Source: Pseudoalteromonas sp. BSi20652 (GTDB taxonomy: Bacteria; Pseudomonadota; Gammaproteobacteria; Enterobacterales; Alteromonadaceae). Taken from it: 32,415 bases of DNA. A program made the position numbers and the translations under genes. Within the stretch, counting starts at the first letter, position 1, and each line of letters begins with the position of its first letter. Shown piece by piece: positions 1 to 7,991 of this stretch. Where the stretch lies: NCBI RefSeq assembly GCF_000239855.1, contig NZ_BADT01000059.1, positions 1 to 32,415 of the forward strand, given 5' to 3'. The notes below the pieces were generated by a model. It was not told the DNA's origin, searched no databases, and worked only from the letters and a program-made list of their open reading frames with translations.

Positions 1-3
1 ACT

Positions 4-570
4 TTACATATATTCAAACACTTTAATTACTCGCTCAACACCAGATACATTGCGTGCAATGCTTACCGCTTGGTTTGATTCAGATTCAGATACTAGGCCC
101 ATTAAAAACACTTCAGCGTTTTCTGTAACGACTTTAATGTTATTACTACTAATGTTTTTAGTTGTTAATAGCTGTGTTTTTACTTTAGAAGTAAGCCATG
201 AATCGTGAGTTTGTGTTGTAATGCCTATATTTGACCCAATACGAATTTGGTTGTGTACTTTTCTAATGCCTAAAACGCCCTCAATCGTATGCTGCGCTTC
301 GTTTTTTAATTCTTCACTTGGTACTTGGCCAACTAACAACACAATGCCATTAACGCTTACAACGTTAATGTTAGTGAACTTTTCAAGACGTTCAGCTTCG
401 CTAAGAGCTATGCTGGCTTTTATTTCAATATTATTATCATCAATTTGGGAACCGATAGTACGACGATCGTTTGCAGCGGTTACTGCACTTGCAGTACCAG
501 CTACAACAGCGGCTGCGCAGCCTTGCAGTAATACAACAGCACCTAAAACAATTAGGGAACGTTTAAACAT
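4..570 (-). CDS. dolP: Outer-membrane BON-domain lipoprotein DolP (YraP)
   Basis: Seen: a 188-residue product with an N-terminal hydrophobic segment ending in a lipobox (LLQGC), so it should be a lipidated envelope protein. Two BON domains follow, roughly residues 45-110 and 120-185, each with a GxV/VxLxGxV-type strand (VLLVGQV, VFLMGLV). Known of the family: in E. coli DolP binds anionic phospholipid through the second BON domain, gathers at division sites and supports outer-membrane integrity. Start choice: ATG at 570 has an AGGA about 8 bases upstream. An in-frame ATG at 579 adds three residues but has the AGG directly against it, so 570 is preferred. The gene overlaps the end of diaA by 8 bp, which implies co-transcription and coupling. 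Order lpoA-yraN-diaA-dolP matches E. coli. The last codon is 3 bp from the window edge, so the downstream terminator is not visible. Confidence 0.93.
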   Translation of the reverse strand: MFKRSLIVLGAVVLLQGCAAAVVAGTASAVTAANDRRTIGSQIDDNNIEIKASIALSEAERLEKFTNINVVSVNGIVLLVGQVPSEELKNEAQHTIEGVLGIRKVHNQIRIGSNIGITTQTHDSWLTSKVKTQLLTTKNISSNNIKVVTENAEVFLMGLVSESESNQAVSIARNVSGVERVIKVFEYM

Positions 571-1156
571 AATTTTCATCCTGCGGGAAAAGTGTTAAAT
601 CTACCAGTTCGCTTAAACAGTGTAAGTTAACTAAATGGGATTCGATAATGCGGCTTGGGCGCTTGGATGGGGATCTAATTTCAACATCATTAGGACCAAG
701 CAGACCAACTAATTCACCTCCATCATCACCCACCATTACGATGACTTTCATATCCTTAGTTAGTGCTGCTTCAACGGCAGAAATAACATGTTTTTCGTTA
801 CCGTTAATAGCCAGTGCTAGCAGTAAATCACCTTGCTGGGCAAAAGCGCGAACTTGGCGAGCAAATGTATCCTGGTCGTCAACGTGAGTACTTTGTCCAA
901 GATTTACGTTTTCTTGCGATAGGGCAATTGCCGGTAAGCAAGGGCGTTCGGTTTCATAATGGTTAACCAATACACCCGCCATATGTTGAGCTAGCATATG
1001 GCAATTTGGAGTACCGCAGCATATGAGTTTATTTCCGTTAATTAAACTTTGTGCAATAGTAAATGCAGCGGACTCGAGCGCGCTCGGTAATACTTCACCA
1101 GCTGCGATTTGAACTTGAATGCTCTCTGTAAAAATTTCTTTAATAGTGTCTTGCAT
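563..1156 (-). CDS. diaA: DnaA initiator-associating protein DiaA (SIS domain)
   Basis: A 197-residue single SIS-domain protein of the DiaA/GmhA type. The N-terminus (FTESIQVQIAAGEVLPSALE) and the C-terminal LFPQDE match DiaA as I remember it from E. coli. Known role: a tetramer that binds several DnaA molecules at oriC and promotes timely initiation; it is not known to need isomerase activity. Odd point: the loop after the first strand reads CCGTPNCHMLAQH, where E. coli has CCGNGTSAANAQH, so the usual glycine/serine phosphosugar-binding loop is replaced at equal length. This fits a non-enzymatic protein and argues against a GmhA function. It lies 32 bp downstream of yraN and overlaps dolP slightly, within a four-gene minus-strand group. 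A diverged GmhA paralogue is the only real alternative and is less likely given the neighbours. Confidence 0.9.
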   Translation of the reverse strand: MQDTIKEIFTESIQVQIAAGEVLPSALESAAFTIAQSLINGNKLICCGTPNCHMLAQHMAGVLVNHYETERPCLPAIALSQENVNLGQSTHVDDQDTFARQVRAFAQQGDLLLALAINGNEKHVISAVEAALTKDMKVIVMVGDDGGELVGLLGPNDVEIRSPSKRPSRIIESHLVNLHCLSELVDLTLFPQDENYV

Positions 1157-1188
1157 AACCTACCAATAATTTATCTTTGTATTTGAGA

Positions 1189-1560
1189 TTAAAATACATT
1201 TTTAAGCCAATTAATATTAGGAGGGGCTTCTCCTGTAATGGCTACATAATCAATTCTTAGTGCTTGGTTTGTTAAATTTTTAGCTGCTAAGTAGTGATAA
1301 ATACTACGCTTTAATCGCGCTTGTTTTTGTGGACTAAGTGCATAGTTAGCGCCACCACGAGCCTTGTTTTTACGAAATTTAACCTCAACAAATACAAGAG
1401 TATTGCCTTCTTTCATAATGACATCAAGCTCACCAAAGGGGCAGTAATAATTACGTTCAATAGGCGTTAACCCTTGAGTAACTAAGTATTTTTGTGCTTC
1501 AAGCTCATAATACTGACCTTTTTCACGACTATTTTGCCACAGCTCCTTAAACCACGACAT
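1189..1560 (-). CDS. yraN: YraN/UPF0102 family endonuclease-like protein
   Basis: A compact 123-residue protein with the UPF0102 signature: GELDVIMKEG around residues 43-52 and VFVEVKFRKN around residues 56-65. These give the D...ExK constellation of the PD-(D/E)XK nuclease fold, and a KQARLKR-type basic helix follows. The family is widespread and small; nuclease activity is inferred from the fold, and the cellular role is not settled. The ATG start at 1560 has a purine-rich GGGGGCGA just upstream. It sits between lpoA (24 bp away) and diaA (32 bp away) on the same strand, the same order as in E. coli, so co-transcription is likely. All expected fold residues are present and the length is normal. 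Confidence 0.9.
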   Translation of the reverse strand: MSWFKELWQNSREKGQYYELEAQKYLVTQGLTPIERNYYCPFGELDVIMKEGNTLVFVEVKFRKNKARGGANYALSPQKQARLKRSIYHYLAAKNLTNQALRIDYVAITGEAPPNINWLKNVF

Positions 1561-1584
1561 GTCGCCCCCTTAACTTAATTAAGT

Positions 1585-3462
1585 CTAATTTATAGTTTGT
1601 ATATTGCTCGCTGATTGCATAAACAGTGGCACCGGGCGCTGCGATTTTAATTGCACAGGTTTAATTAGACGGTTTGTGTATTGTGCCCAATCAAGCGTAC
1701 GTTCAATATGACCATTACTATTTACGGACAGTTTTCCACTCAAACCACTAAATTGATTGTCAAGACTTACACTTAACTGCCTAATATCGTGTAAAACCGA
1801 TACTGCATCATATGACATAGCAAATAACCGTTGGCTTATGTCAGCTTGGTCAGGCCACAGACTATTATATTGTTTACGTAAACCTTGATGTTCTACTTGT
1901 GAGCCGAGCATCCACGGTAATTCAGTGAAGTATAGGCCATTTAAATCACCTTTGTCTGTACTATCAATTTGTTTACTATGGCTTTTAGAGCTGGCATAAA
2001 GAGGGATACGATTAGCAAAGGTACTCACGTTTACATCAAGGTAAGGCTTAATTAAACGTGTTTCTATTGCATCACCTAAAATATAAATAACGTCTATATC
2101 ACTACGAGAACGCGTTTCGTTCTCTACTTCTTGCCTAAATAATGCTTCTATCGTTTTTATGCGTTGTTTAGATTTGTCGACCTCCAATAAACTCGTGATC
2201 GTGTCTGGCATATCTTTCTTATCGTTGTAAAAGCCAGTTTGTGGTTTTGTTTCGCTATAACGCTGCCATTGCATATTAAAGTAATCAACAAGGCGTTGTC
2301 CGTTAGCATTGTTAGGTGCAAGTAGCATTGGTTTTTGATAACCCATTGCTAAAAAGTGCTCTAAGGCTTGTTCTACTTCGTGCTCAGGGTTAAGTGCAAA
2401 GAAGTAGTGTTGTAATGAAATACGGTCACCATCAAATGTGTTCAAATGTAAAACGGGAGTATCTATTAATGTTTTAGCATTAGCGAGTTTGTCTATATTC
2501 GCTTTTAACAATGGGCCAATTATAAAGTCTGGCTTTATTTGTTCAAGTTGTGATGCAATTTCTTCAGTAGTCAGATTTTCATCAATAAAAATAGCTTCGT
2601 TAATATTTTGCTTATCAAGAGCCGCTAATGCACCTGCCTTAAGGGCATCACCTAAGCGCTCGTTTGGACCTGATTGAGGAAATAATACAACTAAACGCTC
2701 AATGTTTACAGGTGCAAGCTCGGTAAATATTTCATCTTTTTTAGGAAGAATTGCCCCTGCTGGATGTCCTACGTATCGACGGCGCCAATTATTAATTGCT
2801 TGATCTAACTCAACACCGCTGCCGGCATAAACTTGATGATATAAACCAAGGTTAACCCAACCTTGTTGAATAACTGTTCCGCGATTAAAGCGCTCGAGTG
2901 CATAAGATGAAAGTTGCGTTAAATTACTCCACAAATTTTGGTTAAGTTGGGGGATCTCAATATTATTTTTAGCCGCGGTTTCAGAAGCCCTAAAAAAATA
3001 AGGCGCTGCTTTTTTTGGAAAATTCTGTGATGCATAAATACTAGCTGTTAAAAACTGATGCCATGCAAAATGTTCAGGTTGAGTAAGTTGTCCATCTAAT
3101 GATTGTAAAATAACTAATGCTTGGTCATTTTTGTTTTGTTGCTTTTGTGCAAACGCAATATAAAGGCGGTTTTGAATTTGATCAACACTTGCCGTCATCT
3201 CAAGTTCACTGCCTATTTGCTCTAATAGTGACCAGTTTTTTTCTGTTATAGCTGCATCTCGTGCACTATACAATAACTGTATTTTGTCGGCACCTTGGCG
3301 ATTTTGAGCTAATAAATAAATAGATTCTGCACTGGTTGCTAGGTTTTTTAATGTATTAGCGCTATTACTGAAGTTATCGCTGTTTTTAGTTGGTTTTTCG
3401 GTTGTGCTGCACGCCGATAACCCTGACAATATAATTAATAGACTAACTAGTTTAAGTCGCAC
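1585..3462 (-). CDS. lpoA: Penicillin-binding protein activator LpoA
   Basis: A 625-residue lipoprotein. The signal segment ends in LSACS, so Cys18 or so is the expected lipidation site. An N-terminal TPR-like helical region (about residues 40-240) is followed by a periplasmic-binding-like LppC domain (about residues 250-600; note VVLFPQSGPNERLGDALKAG and DFIIGPLLK). Known role in E. coli: an outer-membrane lipoprotein that reaches through the periplasm to activate PBP1A transpeptidase. Translation appears to start at GTG (3462) with GGGA upstream. It is the first gene of the minus-strand lpoA-yraN-diaA-dolP group and diverges from rsmI across 61 bp, so the promoters of both probably lie in 3463-3523. 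Length and order agree with the E. coli locus. No defect is visible. Confidence 0.93.
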   Translation of the reverse strand: MRLKLVSLLIILSGLSACSTTEKPTKNSDNFSNSANTLKNLATSAESIYLLAQNRQGADKIQLLYSARDAAITEKNWSLLEQIGSELEMTASVDQIQNRLYIAFAQKQQNKNDQALVILQSLDGQLTQPEHFAWHQFLTASIYASQNFPKKAAPYFFRASETAAKNNIEIPQLNQNLWSNLTQLSSYALERFNRGTVIQQGWVNLGLYHQVYAGSGVELDQAINNWRRRYVGHPAGAILPKKDEIFTELAPVNIERLVVLFPQSGPNERLGDALKAGALAALDKQNINEAIFIDENLTTEEIASQLEQIKPDFIIGPLLKANIDKLANAKTLIDTPVLHLNTFDGDRISLQHYFFALNPEHEVEQALEHFLAMGYQKPMLLAPNNANGQRLVDYFNMQWQRYSETKPQTGFYNDKKDMPDTITSLLEVDKSKQRIKTIEALFRQEVENETRSRSDIDVIYILGDAIETRLIKPYLDVNVSTFANRIPLYASSKSHSKQIDSTDKGDLNGLYFTELPWMLGSQVEHQGLRKQYNSLWPDQADISQRLFAMSYDAVSVLHDIRQLSVSLDNQFSGLSGKLSVNSNGHIERTLDWAQYTNRLIKPVQLKSQRPVPLFMQSASNIQTIN

Positions 3463-3523
3463 AATGATTTCCCAATACGTTAACGCGATTTGCTTATATT
3501 ACTGACTGACGCAGGAGACCTCA

Positions 3524-4381
3524 ATGTTAAATGAGGAGAATTCAAAGAAAATTGGCACTCTTTACATTGTAGCCACCCCAATTGGCAATTATGACGACTT
3601 AAGTCAGCGTGCAATCGCTACATTATCGCAAGTTGACTTAATAGCTGCTGAAGACACTCGCCATACCGGCAAGCTACTTAGCCACTTTGGTATTAAGGCA
3701 AAAACGTTTGCATTACACGACCACAACGAAAAGCAAAAAGCACAACAAATTATTGATCAACTTAATCAAGGTTTAAATATTGCTTTAGTATCTGACGCTG
3801 GTACGCCGCTAATAAGTGATCCAGGCTACGCTGTTGTAAACCTGTGTCGCGAACAAGGCGCTCATGTTACACCTGTTCCAGGTGCATGTGCTGCAATTAC
3901 AGCGGTATGCTGTTCAGGTTTACCAACCGACCGCTTTCAGTTTATTGGTTTTACGCCAGCTAAAAGTAAAGCTCGCCAAGACTTTTTTACCGAAGCTGTT
4001 AACTCAGGTATTACCAGCATAATGTACGAAAGTACGCACCGTATTATGGCAAGCCTTGATGATTTAGCACTAGCCCTTGGTGATGAGCAACACGTTGTGT
4101 TTGCTAAAGAGCTAACCAAAACCTTTGAAACATTTTTTAATGGTAGTGTAAGTGAGCTTAAACAGTTTTTAACTGATGATCCTACCAAGCAGCGCGGCGA
4201 AATAGTGCTTATGCTTGCGGGCAAACCAAAGCAAATAGACGATGTTCCGCCAGAAGCGCGCAAAATGCTGGCACTTCTTGAGAGTGAAATGCCAATGAAA
4301 AAAGCCTGTGGTGTGGTTGCAGAATACTTTGGAATGAAGAAAAACGCTTTATACAAAACAATTATTGAAGAAAAAGAGTAA
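3524..4381 (+). CDS. rsmI: 16S rRNA (cytidine1402-2'-O)-methyltransferase RsmI
   Basis: A 285-residue tetrapyrrole-methylase-fold protein. The N-terminal GTLYIVATPIGN and the following AAEDTRHTG are the classic RsmI motifs. VSDAGTPLISDPG around residues 90-102 and VPGACAAITA near residue 118 form the S-adenosylmethionine pocket. Known function: 2'-O-methylation of C1402 in 16S rRNA, paired with N4-methylation of the same base by RsmH, which is encoded in this window at 15113-16051. The start has a good Shine-Dalgarno (AGGAG, 7 bases before ATG). It is divergent from lpoA as in E. coli, and rnpB begins about 42 bp after its stop on the same strand, apparently with its own promoter. Confidence 0.95.
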   Translation: MLNEENSKKIGTLYIVATPIGNYDDLSQRAIATLSQVDLIAAEDTRHTGKLLSHFGIKAKTFALHDHNEKQKAQQIIDQLNQGLNIALVSDAGTPLISDPGYAVVNLCREQGAHVTPVPGACAAITAVCCSGLPTDRFQFIGFTPAKSKARQDFFTEAVNSGITSIMYESTHRIMASLDDLALALGDEQHVVFAKELTKTFETFFNGSVSELKQFLTDDPTKQRGEIVLMLAGKPKQIDDVPPEARKMLALLESEMPMKKACGVVAEYFGMKKNALYKTIIEEKE

Positions 4382-4410
4382 ATCTTACTGCGCTTGGCGT
4401 TAGCCTCATG

Positions 4411-4423
4411 TATACTGCGCGCC
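4411..4423 (+). promoter_or_regulatory. Candidate rnpB promoter -10 and GC-rich discriminator
   Basis: TATACT at 4411-4416 lies 7 bp before the inferred 5' end of RNase P RNA at 4424. It is followed by GCGCGCC, a GC-rich discriminator of the kind known from stringently controlled stable-RNA promoters. No good -35 is found at 16-18 bp; TTGGCG at 4394-4399 is only 11 bp upstream. The -10 assignment is reasonable, the -35 is open, and growth-rate control is inference. Confidence 0.5.
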
Positions 4424-4798
<375 letters not shown>

Positions 4799-4808
4799 TC
4801 ATTCAATA

Positions 4809-4840
4809 AAAAGCCCGCAGTTAACGCTGCGGGCTTTTTT
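4809..4840. terminator. Bidirectional intrinsic terminator between rnpB and mscS-like gene
   Basis: AGCCCGCAG (4812-4820), loop TTAACG, and CTGCGGGCT (4827-4835) form a perfect 9-bp GC-rich stem. A T-run follows on the plus strand and an A-run precedes it, so the reverse strand also gives a stem followed by TTTTT. It ends rnpB and, about 40 bp past its stop, the convergent MscS-family gene. Confidence 0.92.
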
Positions 4841-4876
4841 GTGTTTAAATTTCAGTTAAATAGAATTTAAGCATTA

Positions 4877-5953
4877 TTAAATAATATTTTTCCCTTGTTC
4901 AGGATCGCGTGACTGTTCTGCTTGTTCACGTATTTCATCGGTGTCGCTGCTTACATCATTTAGTGTTTGAGTTTGTGCTTGAGTTTCGCTGTTCTTATTA
5001 TCGGTATGAGGTTGTTTTAGCTCAGAACTAGCAAGCTCACTTTGGGCCGTATTCAGTATAATTCGTTCTCTAGCATCGTCAGGCATACTTATATTTTGGT
5101 TTGTAAATTCGTTTACTAATTCTCGCATTAACTGTGAACTTACTTTCAATGAGCTGTGCAGTTCACCATTCACCCAAAAATATAAAATAAAGTTAATAGT
5201 AGATGAGCCTAAGTTTTTAATTAACACTTGTGCAGGTGGATCGTTTAGAACAGCCGCTTGCTGATTCACAATTTTAAGGGCGAGGGTTTGTGCGCTGCGT
5301 ATATCGTTATCATAGCCAATACCAATTTCTACTTTGCCGCGCATTTTTGGATTGGCAGTCAGGTTTTTAATGGTATTTTTATATACCGTCGCATTGGGTA
5401 TTTGAATATGATTGCCATCGTAATCAACAAGCGTGGTTGCCCGTGCGGTGACTTTTTTAACAATACCTAATCGGCCATCTACTTCAATTACATCGTCGAT
5501 TTTAAAAGGTCTTTGTACACTTAATAATAAACTGGCGATGAAGTTTTCTGCTATGTCTCTAAAAGCAAAGCCGAGTATTAAACCGATTAACCCAGTCCCA
5601 CTCATAATAGCAACCGCAAACTGAGTAAGTCCTGCTAAACGTAAAAATAAATATACCCCAAATAAAATTATTAGGGTGCTTATACTGCGCCTTATAACGA
5701 GGTGAACAAGCTTGCTGTCGGTCATATAATCAATAGGTTTGATTAGTAACCGAGAAAGGGGTCCTGAAATCAAGTAGCTCAGTACCAAAAGTACTACGCC
5801 GAGTAAAAGGGTGGGTAATATTTGCGCTGTTGTGTGAAGTAACTGCACGCTTTGCTCGTAAAAGAAATTCCATGAAAGTGTGTTGGGTCTGATTACTTCG
5901 GTTGTGGACGGTGTAATATTTTGCGCTATATCGCTTTGTAAGGTACCAAGCAT
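4877..5953 (-). CDS. MscS-family mechanosensitive ion channel
   Basis: A 358-residue small-conductance channel protein. Three hydrophobic segments are visible: about 35-60, 85-108 and the pore-lining helix near 110-140 (GTGLIGLILGFAFRDIAENF, the glycine/alanine-rich TM3 of MscS). The MscS beta domain follows (FKIDDVIEVDGRLGIVKKV, then IQIPNATVYKNTIKNL), then the alpha/beta cage domain to about residue 290. Known role: an inner-membrane tension-gated channel that releases solutes on hypo-osmotic shock, useful to a marine bacterium. The last 60 or so residues are a Gln/Glu/Ser/Thr-rich, low-complexity tail unlike E. coli MscS and probably disordered. ATG at 5953 has GGAAGA upstream. It is divergent from the yihY-like gene (118 bp between starts) and convergent with rnpB. 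Which MscS paralogue it equals cannot be told. Confidence 0.92.
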   Translation of the reverse strand: MLGTLQSDIAQNITPSTTEVIRPNTLSWNFFYEQSVQLLHTTAQILPTLLLGVVLLVLSYLISGPLSRLLIKPIDYMTDSKLVHLVIRRSISTLIILFGVYLFLRLAGLTQFAVAIMSGTGLIGLILGFAFRDIAENFIASLLLSVQRPFKIDDVIEVDGRLGIVKKVTARATTLVDYDGNHIQIPNATVYKNTIKNLTANPKMRGKVEIGIGYDNDIRSAQTLALKIVNQQAAVLNDPPAQVLIKNLGSSTINFILYFWVNGELHSSLKVSSQLMRELVNEFTNQNISMPDDARERIILNTAQSELASSELKQPHTDNKNSETQAQTQTLNDVSSDTDEIREQAEQSRDPEQGKNII

Positions 5954-6071
5954 GGCTTATCTTCCGTGTTAGACATTTATAGATGAATACTAGCAAATTT
6001 AATACCAAACATTTTATTTAACTTGGCAAAATTTTTGCTTTATTAATGTAATACAACTTTTGGGGTTTAGA

Positions 6072-7025
6072 ATGAAAGAAGCTAAGCGAGGGCAGCAAGC
6101 CACACAACCTGTAAGTATTCCTGCAGTAGGTTGGTGGGATATAGGAAAACGTATTTTCAAGCAAATGGGAGAAGACAATTTATCGCTTGTTGCTGCAGGC
6201 GTGGCATTTTATGCCTTACTTGCTATTTTTCCAGCAATTGCTGCATTGGTGTCTGTTTATGCTTATTTTGCATCACCTACTGATATCAATGAGCATCTGG
6301 GTCAATTTGTTACGCTTTTACCTGACAGTACGCGAGATCTTATTTTATCTCAAATCTCAAGCCTAGCTCAAAGTTCTAACGCCAGTTTAAGTATGAGTGC
6401 TTTGGGGACGTTAGTGTTAACTATTTGGAGTAGTTCAAAAGGTAGCCAAGCGTTAATTACAGCATGCAATATTAGCTATCGTGAATATGAAAAGCGTTCT
6501 TTTTTTCAAGCTCAATTAGTTCGATTTTTGTTTTCTGTAGGCGCCATCGTAGTGTCTATTTTTGCTTTATTAATTATTGGTATTTTACCGATTGTTCTAA
6601 ATTTAGTGGGTTTACAAGAAAAAGTTGATTTACTTATAAAGCTTATTTCGTGGCCATTACTCGCTTTCACCTTTAATTTTGCATTGGTACTTTTATATCG
6701 GTATGCGCCCCATCGTAAACCAGCTAAATGGCGCTGGATCACAATGGGATCATCTATTGCAACTGTGCTCTGGATTGTGGCTTCGCTTGGTTTTTCATTT
6801 TATGTATCGCACTTTTCAAGCTATAACGAAACGTATGGCTCACTTGGCGGCGTAGTTATCATGCTTATGTGGCTTTATATAAGTGCTTATATTGTTATTT
6901 TAGGCGCTTCCACTAATGCGGCAACAGAGCAGCAAACAGCCGTTGATAGCACAATCGGTCCATCGAAAAAAAGAGGTAATAGAGGCGCTTACGTTGCTGA
7001 TCATCTTGATGTAAAAAACAATTAA
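6072..7025 (+). CDS. YihY/BrkB (UPF0761) family inner-membrane protein
   Basis: A 317-residue polytopic protein. It opens with the family signature around residues 30-60 (MGEDNLSLVAAGVAFYALLA, then IFPAIAALVSVY). Further hydrophobic stretches are seen near 130-150 (TLVLTIWSSSKG region), 155-185, 195-220, 235-255 and 262-285, giving about six membrane helices with a charged C-terminal tail. The family was once annotated as ribonuclease BN in error; its real function is unclear, and BrkB in Bordetella is linked to serum resistance. An in-frame TTG at 6060 would add four residues, but GGGG about 6 bases before ATG 6072 makes the ATG the better start. Its TAA shares the palindrome TTAA (7022-7025) with the stop of the convergent LysR gene. 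No substrate can be assigned. Confidence 0.88.
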   Translation: MKEAKRGQQATQPVSIPAVGWWDIGKRIFKQMGEDNLSLVAAGVAFYALLAIFPAIAALVSVYAYFASPTDINEHLGQFVTLLPDSTRDLILSQISSLAQSSNASLSMSALGTLVLTIWSSSKGSQALITACNISYREYEKRSFFQAQLVRFLFSVGAIVVSIFALLIIGILPIVLNLVGLQEKVDLLIKLISWPLLAFTFNFALVLLYRYAPHRKPAKWRWITMGSSIATVLWIVASLGFSFYVSHFSSYNETYGSLGGVVIMLMWLYISAYIVILGASTNAATEQQTAVDSTIGPSKKRGNRGAYVADHLDVKNN

Positions 7026-7900
7026 CTTGTTAAAGCGATTAGTTGCGCTTTAAATTCTTGTGCTGCAGGACCTAGCCTGTCTATGTCGTTACACATTAAA
7101 TATAAATCAAGGATACGAGTTGTACCTTGTTCTAAATTAAGTGTTTTTAGTGTTTCATCTTCTATTAAATGGGATATTTGCATACTAGGAAGCCATGCAT
7201 AACCCAAATTTTGGCTTACCATATCAATAGAGTTGCGTAAGTGGCTAACCGTCCAGCGCATGTCTGCACCAAGGCATCCTTCATTATGACTTGCGTAGGT
7301 TGATGAATCTCTAACGACTACTTGCCTGTGAAGTTTTAAGTCATGAAAATTTAATTGTTCTACTTGTTGATGAAGTGGGTGTGCTTTGTGCGCTACGGCA
7401 ACAAATTCAACATTACAAAGCTTGGTGCAACTTATGCTATAGACAGGGATTGATGAAATAGCTAAATCAACAACGGCATTGTTTAATAATTCGTTTGCAC
7501 CGGTTAATACGCTCTCTACTAAATCAATTTTTAATAGCGGATAAAGCTCACTCGTTTTAGCAAGCGCTTGGTATAAGATTGAATGTGGAAATACTTCATC
7601 AACTGCAATTTTTAATGTACTTTCAATACCTTCACTTAATGTACTTGCAACTGATTCGATCTTACTTGCTTCTTCAATTAAAAATTTTGCACGACGTAAA
7701 ATGAGTCTACCGTTGTCGGTTAAAAATGCTTTACGACCTTTTACCTCAAGCAACTTAATTTGCAAGGCACCTTCGAGTTTTTGTACTGCATGGTGCACGG
7801 TTGACTGACTTTTATGCACTGCAGCACTAGCACCTGCAAATCCGCCATGCTCTACAACTGCTTTGAACATTCGCCATTGTTCTAATGTGGCTTTTGCCAT
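7022..7900 (-). CDS. LysR-family transcriptional regulator
   Basis: A 292-residue LysR-type regulator. A winged helix-turn-helix is at about residues 5-64 (EQWRMFKAVVEHGGFAGASA, then SQSTVHHAVQKLEGAL), followed by a linker helix and a periplasmic-binding-like effector domain from about residue 90. No targets are identifiable. Context: pirin, glutathionyl-hydroquinone reductase and yqjDEK-like genes lie a few kilobases away. In E. coli a LysR gene (yhaJ) stands near the equivalent genes, so distant correspondence is possible, but the sequence match to YhaJ as I remember it is weak. The 91-bp gap 7901-7991 separates it from the upstream broken cyclic-di-GMP gene on the same strand and must hold its promoter. 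Intact, normal length, start ATG at 7900. Confidence 0.9.
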   Translation of the reverse strand: MAKATLEQWRMFKAVVEHGGFAGASAAVHKSQSTVHHAVQKLEGALQIKLLEVKGRKAFLTDNGRLILRRAKFLIEEASKIESVASTLSEGIESTLKIAVDEVFPHSILYQALAKTSELYPLLKIDLVESVLTGANELLNNAVVDLAISSIPVYSISCTKLCNVEFVAVAHKAHPLHQQVEQLNFHDLKLHRQVVVRDSSTYASHNEGCLGADMRWTVSHLRNSIDMVSQNLGYAWLPSMQISHLIEDETLKTLNLEQGTTRILDLYLMCNDIDRLGPAAQEFKAQLIALTS

Positions 7901-7991
7901 TTCAAAATTCCGTCACTACTTTCTATCTGATTGCATTACTTGACCGCATCGATGCTGTTTTTATTGCATATACAGTATTAGTTTAGTTTTA

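Noticed and set aside
4394-4416. TTGGCG/TATACT as a complete rnpB promoter
   Set aside because: The spacer is only 11 bp, so TTGGCG cannot be the -35 of this -10.
7955-7975. LexA-like CTG...CAG with TATA core upstream of the LysR gene
   Set aside because: The spacing between CTG and CAG is 15 bp; an SOS box needs 10 bp.
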